Both the position numbers and the translations under genes were made by a program. From an uncultured Collinsella sp. (GTDB lineage Bacteria; Actinomycetota; Coriobacteriia; Coriobacteriales; Coriobacteriaceae), in contig UQLC01000006.1 of the NCBI GenBank assembly GCA_900541795.1, positions 52,565 to 116,564 of the forward strand: a DNA stretch of 64,000 bases, read 5' to 3'. Positions 35,770 to 43,053 of this stretch are shown here, in pieces (within the stretch, counting starts at the first letter, position 1; every line of letters starts with the position of its first letter). Below the pieces are notes generated by a model that saw nothing but the letters and a program-made list of their open reading frames with translations, ran no database searches and was not told the origin of the DNA.

Positions 35770-36819
35770 CTACCCTTGCGTTTCGCCATTAGTCGCTTCG
35801 TTGATGGCGCGGTACTCGGCACTCAGCTCGCGCGCCAGCTCTTCCTTGCTTGGAAGATACGGCAGGTATTTGGCGGTAAACACTTGGTCGTTGTCTTCGG
35901 GCAGCGTGTACTCGACGATCGAATCGCTTTTGTCCGCGCAGAGCACGATGCCTATGGGCGGATTGTCGCCTTCGTTCATGAGCTCACGCGTGTAGTAGTT
36001 CACATACATTTGCATCTGGCCCAGGTCCTGATGCGTAAGGTCATCGGTCTTAAGGTCGATGAGCACGAAGCAGCGCATCAGATAGTTGTAAAAAACAAGG
36101 TCAATATAGAAATGGCGTCCATCAAAGGTGATGCGCTTTTGGCGCGCCTCGAAAGCGAAGCCACGGCCAAGCTCCAGCAGGAACTTCTGAAGATGCGTGA
36201 TGAGCGCCTGCTCTAGATCGCTCTCGCGAAACGTAGCATCGTCCGAGAAACCTAAAAACTCCAGTACATATGGGTCGCGGATGATATCCTCGGGGCGACG
36301 AGCCGGGGCGCTCTCTTGGATTTCCTGGGTGACGGCCTCTTTGTCCTTGCTGGCAAGTAGGCGCTCACGGAACATGGTGTTGATCTGGCGTTCGAGCTGA
36401 CGCGTGCTCCAGCGAGAATCGGCGCATTCGTTCATGTACCAGGTGCGAGCTTCGGGGTCAGGAATGCGTATTAACCTGCGGTAATGTGTCCAGCTCAATT
36501 CGGGACGCAGTGAGTCCCGAATTGGAAATGCAAGATAGAACTGACGCATTTTGCGCAGCTCTCTTGCTTCAAAACTTTTACCAAAATCCTTGGTAAGTCT
36601 GATTGCGAGGGCCTTGAGCAGCGCCTCTCCATACTTGGCGCGCCCCTCTCCGCCCTGTTCATCAACAATACTCTTGCCGATCTCCCAATATGCCTCAACC
36701 ATCGCAAAGTTAACGGCGGTATAGGCCTTGTCGCGAGCGGCGTTGAGAATCGAGGAGACCTGCTTGTAAAAACCTTCGGGCACGATTGCCGATTCTCCAC
36801 GGTTTACCAGTTCGCCCAT
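35770..36819 (-). CDS. YhcG/DUF1016 family PD-(D/E)XK nuclease
   Basis: About 349 residues. The N-terminal DUF1016_N region carries YWEIGKSIVDEQ and FPIRDSLRPELSWTHYRRLIRI. The C-terminal nuclease-like DUF1016 domain carries ITFDGRHFYIDLVFYN followed by VLIDLKT, the D...DxK core of the PD-(D/E)XK fold. These proteins are often found near type I restriction systems or in mobile regions; their target is not established. Here no restriction subunits are adjacent. The ATG at 36819 (or GTG at 36822) has a poor ribosome site. The gene looks self-contained and intact. Confidence 0.88.
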   Translation of the reverse strand: MGELVNRGESAIVPEGFYKQVSSILNAARDKAYTAVNFAMVEAYWEIGKSIVDEQGGEGRAKYGEALLKALAIRLTKDFGKSFEARELRKMRQFYLAFPIRDSLRPELSWTHYRRLIRIPDPEARTWYMNECADSRWSTRQLERQINTMFRERLLASKDKEAVTQEIQESAPARRPEDIIRDPYVLEFLGFSDDATFRESDLEQALITHLQKFLLELGRGFAFEARQKRITFDGRHFYIDLVFYNYLMRCFVLIDLKTDDLTHQDLGQMQMYVNYYTRELMNEGDNPPIGIVLCADKSDSIVEYTLPEDNDQVFTAKYLPYLPSKEELARELSAEYRAINEATNGETQG

Positions 36820-36986
36820 CACTGTCGCCCCACTTTCCTTTTGTGGAATGCGTCTTTATCGCATTTAGTTTAAAGCCTCGCGCGGACACGAATTGCTGTG
36901 CTGTCTGACATCTTCGCATGGGGCCTTGCGGTGACTAAAATGTGACCATAGAGGCAGTTTTAGCGAATCCCACGGGAGTGACGCGT

Positions 36987-37256
36987 ATGGACAATAACAC
37001 GCTGCTATTCCAGGACAAAGGTTCGGGTAGGTATAAAGACGTCAAGATCTACCCCAACCGTATTGAGGTGCTCAAGAAGGGCACTTTTGGTGGCAAGCAC
37101 ACCGAGATTGTCTATCTTAAGGGCATTACGGGGGTCAACAGGATCAAGGGCCGCGATGTTTTTCTGCGTAACAGGCTGTTGACTGCTTGTGTTTTTAGCC
37201 TGAGCAGCCGTGCGAAGGCCCAGGAGTTTGTTAACGCGCTGAACATGGTGATGTAG
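36987..37256 (+). CDS. Small PH-like domain protein
   Basis: 89 residues with an all-beta pattern ending in a helix: VKIYPNRIEVLKKG, TEIVYLKGITGVNRI, then SRAKAQEFVNALNMV. This matches the bacterial PH-like domains often paired with SHOCT tails, here without one. The ATG at 36987 has GGGAG upstream; GTG at 36942 would add 15 residues. It stands alone between a YhcG-like gene and a PI-PLC-like gene. Function unknown. Confidence 0.65.
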   Translation: MDNNTLLFQDKGSGRYKDVKIYPNRIEVLKKGTFGGKHTEIVYLKGITGVNRIKGRDVFLRNRLLTACVFSLSSRAKAQEFVNALNMVM

Positions 37257-37288
37257 CCTATGGCGGCGTTTGGGCCAAGGTAAAAATC

Positions 37289-37317
37289 GGGGGCACAGAA
37301 CGGTGTCCTGCGCCCCC
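37289..37317. terminator. Terminator hairpin between convergent genes
   Basis: GGGGGC (37289-37294) with GCCCCC (37312-37317). It lies between the small PH-like gene and the PI-PLC-like gene and could serve either. On the minus strand it is followed by GATTTTTACC. Confidence 0.6.
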
Positions 37318-37350
37318 CATTGAGTCGATGTGTCTAAAAGGCCGGCTTGC

Positions 37351-39837
37351 CTATTCGCTACCGTCCCCAGCGTTTTCGCGGTCGTTGGCAAGCATTGCCG
37401 CGCCGGCGACCGTTGTCGCTACAGCGGCGGCAGCGAGCCCGGCGGCAATGCCGGAGCCGTCGCCCGTGTCGGCGAGTTTTCCGCCCGAGTTCTTGCCCTT
37501 GTTGCCCTTACCGTTCTTATCAGCGCTGCCTGCGTTGGAACCCGTGCCACCGTCGGTGCCGGTGCCGCCTGCACTGCTCGAGGCCGCTACGGTAAAGCTC
37601 GCGGCTCCGTCATTAGCAAGCTTGTAGTTTTGCGCCGCGTCGCCCAAAAGACCGTTCGCGCGCACCCAGTACGTTCCCGCGGTAAATGCCTCGCCCTCGA
37701 CCATTGCCGTGCCCGGAGCGCCGTCCGCGTCGTGCACAAACTCGAGCTGAGCCGTGCAGGCATCGTTTTCGAGTTTGCCCTCGAGCAGCGCCGCGACCTT
37801 TGTGCGCACATCCTCGCCGGCCTTAAGGCCTTCGAGCCCCTCAAAGTGGGGTGTCAGTGCGCGCGGATCGATATCGATGGGCACGGATCCCTGCAGCCCC
37901 GTAACGGTCTCGTTGCCCAAGGCGTCGACATCCACGTATTCGATGGTAAACGCATGGCCCGAAGCCGCCACGTTGAGTACGTTGCTGCTGTCGACAAGGC
38001 GGAAATGGCCCTCGCCAACGGTCTTGCCATCCTGGAGCGAGGCATCGCTCAGCGAGTCGCCGTACGTCATGCGCATGCGGGTCGGGAGGCAGCACGAAGC
38101 CGACTGCGTGTGCTTCGTATCGTAATTGTAATTGCGCTGGTAGATGCTCCGGGCCAGCGCCGCATCAACAAAGTCGGATGCGATGATGCCAATGTGCTTG
38201 AGGTAATCTGACTTTGTATCCTCGGTGCCGCTGGGATTGATGTACGGGCTCTTGTACAGATGCTCGTTGACTACTCGTGCCGAGGTAAAAGGATTGCCTC
38301 CGTGCGACAAGCCCGTGCAGCTGGTGTAGTTGATAGACCAGCAACGCTCCTGGACTTGCACCTCGGCCCCGGCATCGTCCACGACGTCCACCTTGTTGCA
38401 CGTGCGCCCGGTCGTTTCCTTCAGCGCATTATCGACCCAGCTGAGCTTGTCGGTTCCCGTGAGTTTGTACTTGTCCTGGGCATATACCTTGGTGCAATAG
38501 GGCTCTTCATTGCCCGTTTCCCCTATGGCTTCAAATCCCCGCGCGTCTTGGACGAGACACATCGACTGCCCGGAATGCGCCTTGATCTTGTAATCCCATT
38601 GGGTGAGGTCGAGGCCCCACGTGTGGCCGCTTACGCTGTTGCCGGCGAGCCCAAATCGACGCAGCAGGACGATCTTTCCGCGCACCTCGCCCAGCGTGGG
38701 GACGTGGCTCGACGTGTAGAACAGGTTGGGGTTATCGGCCATAACCTTGGCGAAGGCCGTCGTTATGCTTTCGTCGGTAGCCTCATCGTTGCCGCGCGAT
38801 GCGAGCATGATGAGCGCTTCTGACGGGTTTTCGTTCAAAAACGTTTTGAAGTACCCGATGACATCGGAGAGATGCAGATAGTTCCCGTCTTTTTTGAGTA
38901 GGTAGAAAATCCCGTGGTCGATGCCGGGGTCATCGCCCTTTCCGAGCCGGATATCAAAATAGCGAATGCCTTCGAGCAACTGCGTGGGAATGTAATCCTG
39001 CTGGCATTTTACTTGCGAGGATTGGGGCTCAGTGTCGTTGTCCACGCTGCAGGTGCCCGAATCGTGCGTACCCGGGATGCTCAGCTCGTCGAGGAACTTG
39101 TCGTCGTCGACGTATTTCATCCAACATGGTCCGTCGACGTAGCTGCTGTACGTGATCCAGTCGAGGCTGCTAACCGTGGCATCGTTCTTTTTCATGTCGT
39201 AACCGATAAGTTCGAGCTCCCACGGAATGCTCTTACTCTTATGGCAGATCTTATTGTTGTCCTGGTCTTTGCCGTTCGATTCTATTGCCAGGTACTTAAT
39301 GTCTTTTTTCTCGGTTTCTTTCTCGACCGTGCGGTCTCGGATGATGTAGGTTCCGTTTGATTGACGCTCGAACGCAAAAGCGCGGCTGGGCTTGTTGTCA
39401 TACTCGCCGCCCCATACGTGGATGACCTTTCCATCTTTGTCCGAGTCGTCGTCGACCGACCAAATGCTGTAGCCCGCCTTTTTATGCTCTTCGAAATTGA
39501 GCAAGGTGCGGATGGCGTACCAGTTTGTATCATCATTCTTGGTCGTTACGTTCTCAAGGATGAGCTTGCTGGACGTGCCGTCGTTAAACAGGTGACAGAC
39601 GTTGCCGCGAACGTTGCCGTCTTGGTTGACGCTCGCGGTGCGAAAATAGCCCGCGGGGCGAAGGCGAATGACGAAATTGTGGAGGCTGTCCGACGGTGCG
39701 GGTGTGTTGTCTGCAAATGCCGCTCGCAGGGGAATGCCCGGCGCTGCGGTTTCGGGCAGGCTTGCAAGTGGTGACAACGCCGCAAGCCCTAGGCCCAGCG
39801 TAAACGCTCGGCGGCTGATGGCATGGTGTTCGGTCAT
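37351..39837 (-). CDS. Secreted PI-PLC-like protein with LADTG cell-wall sorting signal
   Basis: 828 residues. The N-terminus SRRAFTLGLGLAALS (8-22) is a twin-arginine-style or long Sec signal. A phosphatidylinositol-specific phospholipase C X-like domain spans about 240-560. It has the catalytic histidines in SIPGTHDSG (~253-261) and in DHG (~305-307), and YFDIRLG between. Ricin/fascin-like repeats may precede it. A C-terminal beta-rich region leads to a Gly/Ser/Lys linker. Then comes KLADTGDGS (LADTG ~786-790), a hydrophobic Ala-rich helix and a short charged tail, the layout of sortase substrates. LAxTG suits class E sortases of Actinobacteria. GGAGAAG precedes the ATG. Confidence 0.8.
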   Translation of the reverse strand: MTEHHAISRRAFTLGLGLAALSPLASLPETAAPGIPLRAAFADNTPAPSDSLHNFVIRLRPAGYFRTASVNQDGNVRGNVCHLFNDGTSSKLILENVTTKNDDTNWYAIRTLLNFEEHKKAGYSIWSVDDDSDKDGKVIHVWGGEYDNKPSRAFAFERQSNGTYIIRDRTVEKETEKKDIKYLAIESNGKDQDNNKICHKSKSIPWELELIGYDMKKNDATVSSLDWITYSSYVDGPCWMKYVDDDKFLDELSIPGTHDSGTCSVDNDTEPQSSQVKCQQDYIPTQLLEGIRYFDIRLGKGDDPGIDHGIFYLLKKDGNYLHLSDVIGYFKTFLNENPSEALIMLASRGNDEATDESITTAFAKVMADNPNLFYTSSHVPTLGEVRGKIVLLRRFGLAGNSVSGHTWGLDLTQWDYKIKAHSGQSMCLVQDARGFEAIGETGNEEPYCTKVYAQDKYKLTGTDKLSWVDNALKETTGRTCNKVDVVDDAGAEVQVQERCWSINYTSCTGLSHGGNPFTSARVVNEHLYKSPYINPSGTEDTKSDYLKHIGIIASDFVDAALARSIYQRNYNYDTKHTQSASCCLPTRMRMTYGDSLSDASLQDGKTVGEGHFRLVDSSNVLNVAASGHAFTIEYVDVDALGNETVTGLQGSVPIDIDPRALTPHFEGLEGLKAGEDVRTKVAALLEGKLENDACTAQLEFVHDADGAPGTAMVEGEAFTAGTYWVRANGLLGDAAQNYKLANDGAASFTVAASSSAGGTGTDGGTGSNAGSADKNGKGNKGKNSGGKLADTGDGSGIAAGLAAAAVATTVAGAAMLANDRENAGDGSE

Positions 39838-40142
39838 AACTTCTCCATTCGCAGAGTGCGGTTATGCGATAGTTTTGGTCACTATACTGCCCAGATGTTT
39901 AAAGATGCTGGTTTAATTGTCTGCGCGGCGCAATAAATCGGTGGGCGGACGTGTTGGGGTGTTTGTCGTTTTCGTACTGTTGCCACATTTGGGGCGGTTC
40001 CGGCGTCCGGCATCCTCGCGTTCGTCGGCTACAGGCATAAGAAAGGGAGGGTCGGTTTACCGGCCCTCCCTGGGTACGAAGCGCTGGGGTACCGTCGCTT
40101 GTTTGCACTGCGACCGTGTTTCCCGTTGCGCTCGCCAGTCGC
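39838..40142. other. 305-bp intergenic region
   Basis: Upstream region of the PI-PLC-like gene and downstream region of the lipoprotein gene (both leftward). Besides the lipoprotein terminator at 40045-40070 I see no gene. A TATAGT hexamer near 39885 on the minus strand might be a -10 for the PI-PLC-like gene, without a good -35. Confidence 0.4.
40039..40070 (-). terminator. Lipoprotein gene terminator
   Basis: On the minus strand GGGAGGGCCGG pairs with CCGACCCTCCC (40045-40070, TAAA loop, one mismatch), followed by TTTCTT. Confidence 0.85.
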
Positions 40143-40736
40143 TTAGCGCTTGATCTCGATATCGTCGAGCTTGACGTCCATGGCCTCGGTCTTGGCCTCG
40201 GCGATGTCGTCGGCAAATTTCAGAGACTTCATCATGGTCTCGACGGCGTCCTTGTGCTCCTCGACGTTGTCGATACGCACATACACACTGCCGCCGTCAA
40301 CGTCGGTGAAGTATTCGGTCGTTACGCCGCCCGAGTGTGTATAGGAAGCGTTGCGCCAAGTCTTGCCGTTGTACTTGACGGGGCCATTCTCGGTCCACTC
40401 AAAGCTGGCATTCCACTTTGCCTCGTAGTCGAACAGCTCGTCGGCGTTCTTGTCAGGATCGAAGACGGGGATGAAGCGATCGCTGGCGTGCTCGCTCTCG
40501 GTGAACTTAAACTGGGCCCTGTCGGCAGTGTCGCCTGCGACGTCGGTGATCTCGACGCCCTCGGGGACCTCGACCTTAAACCAAATGAAGTCGGTCCTCA
40601 TATCCACGGCTGGCTTTTCTGCGCCGCCGCCACCGCCACTTCCGGTAGCGTCGCCGCTGCCACCGCAGCCCACCAGGGCAACTGCGGCAAAGAGACTGAT
40701 GCAGAGGGTGAGAATCGCAAAGGCCTTCTTTTTCAT
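40143..40736 (-). CDS. Putative lipoprotein
   Basis: 197 residues with a lipoprotein signal: basic MKKK, a hydrophobic helix and lipobox ALVG-C with C24 as the modified cysteine. A Gly/Ser linker follows, then a ~150-residue soluble domain rich in Asp, Glu and aromatic residues (FIWFKVEVPEGVEI, YNGKTWRNASY). I do not recognise the domain. Its repeated short beta-like segments suggest a small beta-sandwich. AGGAGG lies 8 nt before the ATG. It is predicted to be anchored to the outer face of the membrane. Confidence 0.75.
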   Translation of the reverse strand: MKKKAFAILTLCISLFAAVALVGCGGSGDATGSGGGGGAEKPAVDMRTDFIWFKVEVPEGVEITDVAGDTADRAQFKFTESEHASDRFIPVFDPDKNADELFDYEAKWNASFEWTENGPVKYNGKTWRNASYTHSGGVTTEYFTDVDGGSVYVRIDNVEEHKDAVETMMKSLKFADDIAEAKTEAMDVKLDDIEIKR

Positions 40737-40808
40737 GGTCGTGTCCTCCTCGATCTGTAACCGCCCATGGATTACCTGTCTTTACTGTACGCGTGGACGG
40801 CTCGCTAG

Positions 40809-40827
40809 GGTGGGCCATGTGTCCCAT
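40809..40827 (+). repeat. 19-bp direct repeat, copy 1
   Basis: GGTGGGCCATGTGTCCCAT, 73 nt upstream of the lipoprotein start. It has partial dyad symmetry (TGGG...CCCA). The second copy lies 208 bp away. Confidence 0.8.
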
Positions 40828-40871
40828 TCTGAGGGCCGGATTTGCGCCGTTAAGTGGCAATATGTTCGGGC

Positions 40872-40908
40872 GCAAAAGAGGGGAGGGCTGGTGCTGTCGG
40901 CCCTCCCC
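40872..40908 (-). terminator. Orphan terminator-like hairpin
   Basis: GGGGAGGGC (40880-40888) with GCCCTCCCC (40900-40908). On the minus strand it is followed by TCTTTTGCG. No leftward gene precedes it, so it may end a small RNA or be left from a lost gene. It resembles the lipoprotein terminator. Confidence 0.5.
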
Positions 40909-41016
40909 GGGGTGAGGTGCCCGTTGATTTAATGGGGCGCGCGTGCGTGGGCGTTGCCCCAACAGGTTCCTTGTTTATAGATATGCCTCAGTTTTTGACG
41001 TCCGGGAGTCTCGAAA

Positions 41017-41035
41017 GGTGGGCCATGTGTCCCAT
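41017..41035 (+). repeat. 19-bp direct repeat, copy 2
   Basis: Identical to the copy at 40809-40827. It ends 7 nt before the -35 box of the fchA-like promoter, where a regulator could act. Confidence 0.8.
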
Positions 41036-41042
41036 GTTTGCG

Positions 41043-41071
41043 TTGACATGGCCTATCGTGTGTCATAGAAA
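41043..41071 (+). promoter_or_regulatory. Promoter of the fchA-like/folD operon
   Basis: Consensus -35 TTGACA (41043-41048), 17-nt spacer, -10 TAGAAA (41066-41071). This gives a leader of about 120 nt. Confidence 0.6.
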
Positions 41072-41198
41072 TCCGCGATGGCCAGGTGCGCTGACGCTCG
41101 CGTACTTATGGGCTAGACTTAGCACCATTACGTGATCGATGCGGTCGGCCGACGTCGGCCGCCCGACCGATATATATGACTTGAAGGTGCGTGTGCGT

Positions 41199-41831
41199 AT
41201 GAGCCAAGAGATGATGGATAAAACCTGTCGCGGTTTTGCCGAGGCGCTGGCCGCGCGCGAGCCAGTTCCCGGTGGTGGCAGCGCGAGCGCTTTTGTGGGC
41301 GCGCTGGGCGCCTCGCTGTGCGGAATGGTTGCCCGCTACGGTGCGACCAATCCCGCGCTTGCTGATCGTGCGGATGACCTGACGCGTGCGTTTGCCCAGG
41401 CAGACGAGTTGGCGCAGGAACTAGTGGGCCTGGTTGCCGAGGATGTGCGTGCGTACGGCCAGGTGTCTGCGGCATACGGTATTCCGCGCGAGGACCCGGC
41501 TCGACCGGCTGCGATTCAGGACGCGTTGCACGTGGCGGCCATGCCGCCGTATCGGATCATGGATGCCTGCGGGCGCGCGCTGGCGCTGCTCGAGGACATG
41601 GCAGACAAAGGCTCGCGCCAGTTGCTGTCCGACGTGGCGTGCGGTGCCGTATTCTGCCGCGCTGCCATGCAGGGCGCGAGCCTGACGCTCTTTGCCAACA
41701 CCACATCTATGAAAGACCGGGCGCGCGCCGAGGAACTCGAGGCGGCGTGCGATGAGCTGCTGGATACGTGGCTGCCGCGCGCTGATGCGCTGGCGCGCCG
41801 CGCCGCCGATGCCGCGAGGAAGAGGGGGTAG
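41199..41831 (+). CDS. fchA: Methenyl-THF cyclohydrolase / formimino-THF cyclodeaminase family (FchA-like)
   Basis: A 210-residue helical protein of the FTCD_C (PF04961) family. The glycine-rich folate-binding loop REPVPGGGSASAFVGALGASL begins near residue 20. Family members are either formimino-THF cyclodeaminases (histidine catabolism) or methenyl-THF cyclohydrolases (FchA of acetogens). No histidine or glutamate-formimino genes are nearby, but folD follows after 2 nt. I therefore favour the cyclohydrolase. The ATG at 41199 follows GAAGG. The FolD partner lacks its own cyclohydrolase residues, which strengthens this reading. Confidence 0.8.
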   Translation: MSQEMMDKTCRGFAEALAAREPVPGGGSASAFVGALGASLCGMVARYGATNPALADRADDLTRAFAQADELAQELVGLVAEDVRAYGQVSAAYGIPREDPARPAAIQDALHVAAMPPYRIMDACGRALALLEDMADKGSRQLLSDVACGAVFCRAAMQGASLTLFANTTSMKDRARAEELEAACDELLDTWLPRADALARRAADAARKRG

Positions 41832-41833
41832 CC

Positions 41834-42688
41834 ATGGCAGAGCTGCTCAAGGGTGCTCCCGTTGCCCGTGCTTTGACCGAGGAGCTCGCCGCTCGCTGCA
41901 CGGCTTTGCGCGAGCGCGGCGTTGTGCCGACGCTGGCCATCGTTCGCGTGGGCGAGCGCGAGGACGATCTATCCTACGAGCGCGGCGCCCTCAAGCGCTG
42001 CGAGAAGGTTGGCATCGAGGCTCGCCGCATTTTGCTTCCCGCCGATGTTTCGCAGGACGAGCTGCTGGCGGCTATTAAGGACATCAATGCTGACCCCGCT
42101 GTTCACGGCTGCCTGATGTTTCGCCCGCTTCCCGCTGGACTTGACGAGGATGCGGTTGCCGCGGCGCTCGATCCCGCCAAGGACGTCGACTCCATGACGC
42201 CGGCCTCGCTGCTTACCACGCTTTCGGGTCGTGGCGAGGGCTTTGCTCCCTGCACGGCCGAGGCCGTGTTGGCGTTGCTGGACCATTACGGTGTTGAGCT
42301 GGATGGGGCAAAGGTCGCGGTCGTCGGTCGGTCGCTGGTGATTGGTCGTCCCGTTGCCGCCATGCTTACGGCTTGCAATGCCACGGTGACGACGTGCCAT
42401 ACGCATACGCGCGACTTGGCTGCTGAGTGCCGTGCAGCTGATATTGTGGTTGCGGCCGTTGGACGCGCGCGCACGATTGGCGCGGATGCGGTTCGCGAGG
42501 GCCAGACGATCATCGATGTTGGCATTAATTTGGACGAGGCCGCTGGCAAGCTGGTCGGCGATGTCGATTTTGATGCTACGGAACCGATCGTTGGCGCAAT
42601 TACTCCCGTGCCGGGCGGCGTGGGGGCTGTGACCACGGCGATCCTCGCCAAACACGTGATCGAGGCGGCGGAGCGCGCATCGAAATAG
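41834..42688 (+). CDS. folD: FolD-type methylene-THF dehydrogenase lacking cyclohydrolase residues
   Basis: 284 residues. The NADP-binding half is intact (GRSLVIGRPVAAML near 165-178, ITPVPGGVGAVTT near the end). Against E. coli FolD, the ungapped segment around Y48 shows that the catalytic lysine of the YxxxK motif (K54) is A52 here. The partner glutamine of VQLPLP is F96 (MFRPLP). KDVDGFHP reads KDVDSMTP, keeping the key Asp (D119). Published mutants of this Lys lose cyclohydrolase but keep some dehydrogenase activity, so this FolD is probably a dehydrogenase only. It starts 2 nt after the fchA-like gene. Confidence 0.88.
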   Translation: MAELLKGAPVARALTEELAARCTALRERGVVPTLAIVRVGEREDDLSYERGALKRCEKVGIEARRILLPADVSQDELLAAIKDINADPAVHGCLMFRPLPAGLDEDAVAAALDPAKDVDSMTPASLLTTLSGRGEGFAPCTAEAVLALLDHYGVELDGAKVAVVGRSLVIGRPVAAMLTACNATVTTCHTHTRDLAAECRAADIVVAAVGRARTIGADAVREGQTIIDVGINLDEAAGKLVGDVDFDATEPIVGAITPVPGGVGAVTTAILAKHVIEAAERASK

Positions 42689-43053
42689 GCGTTTTGGGCT
42701 GTTTGAGGGGTTAGCCATATACCACGTGGTCAAAAAGCGCCAAATATGAGTACTGTTGCCATGATAGTCACATATGTTTTACGTCTTTTGGGTTTCCTAA
42801 CGATATTCATTCTCGTTAGGAAACCCATTTTATTGAACCTATGGGGAATAACGCCGTCTCGCTTTTGGACAAATAGGGATCTTCGCACTCATTACAAGGA
42901 AATTTGCTGCTACTAAATTGGTGACAGTACTCATATTTGGCATTTTTTGACCACAGGGGTTCCGAGGGGGTTCCGAGGTGCCGTGGTTTCGCCCTTTTTG
43001 CGCCGAAGCGATACACTGTTGCCGTTTGATTTCTTCGCTCAAGGAGGATGCGC
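42689..43053. other. 365-bp intergenic region holding a MITE-like element
   Basis: Between folD and the C69 peptidase gene. Most of it (42726-42954) is a palindromic element described separately. The remaining 100 bp lead into the peptidase ribosome site. The sequence is much more AT-rich than the flanking genes. Confidence 0.8.
42726..42954. mobile_element. MITE-like element with ~35-bp terminal inverted repeats
   Basis: The left end GTGGTCAAAAAGCGCCAAAT... (42726-42760) and the right end (42920-42954) are inverted copies differing at about 4 of 35 positions; both contain CCAAATATGAGTACTGT. Inside is a second, perfect 14-bp hairpin TGGGTTTCCTAACG (42789-42802 with 42814-42827). The element is about 229 bp, AT-rich and without a transposase gene, as expected of a non-autonomous element. 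No clear target-site duplication was found. Confidence 0.75.

Larger units (their letters stand above)
40737..41198. other. 462-bp intergenic region with 19-bp direct repeats
   Basis: Divergent region between the lipoprotein gene and the fchA-like gene. It holds two identical 19-bp copies of GGTGGGCCATGTGTCCCAT (40809-40827 and 41017-41035), a strong hairpin between them (40880-40908) with a minus-strand T-run, and the fchA-like promoter. No open frame is convincing. It may be a remnant of a deleted gene or a regulatory region. Confidence 0.6.
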
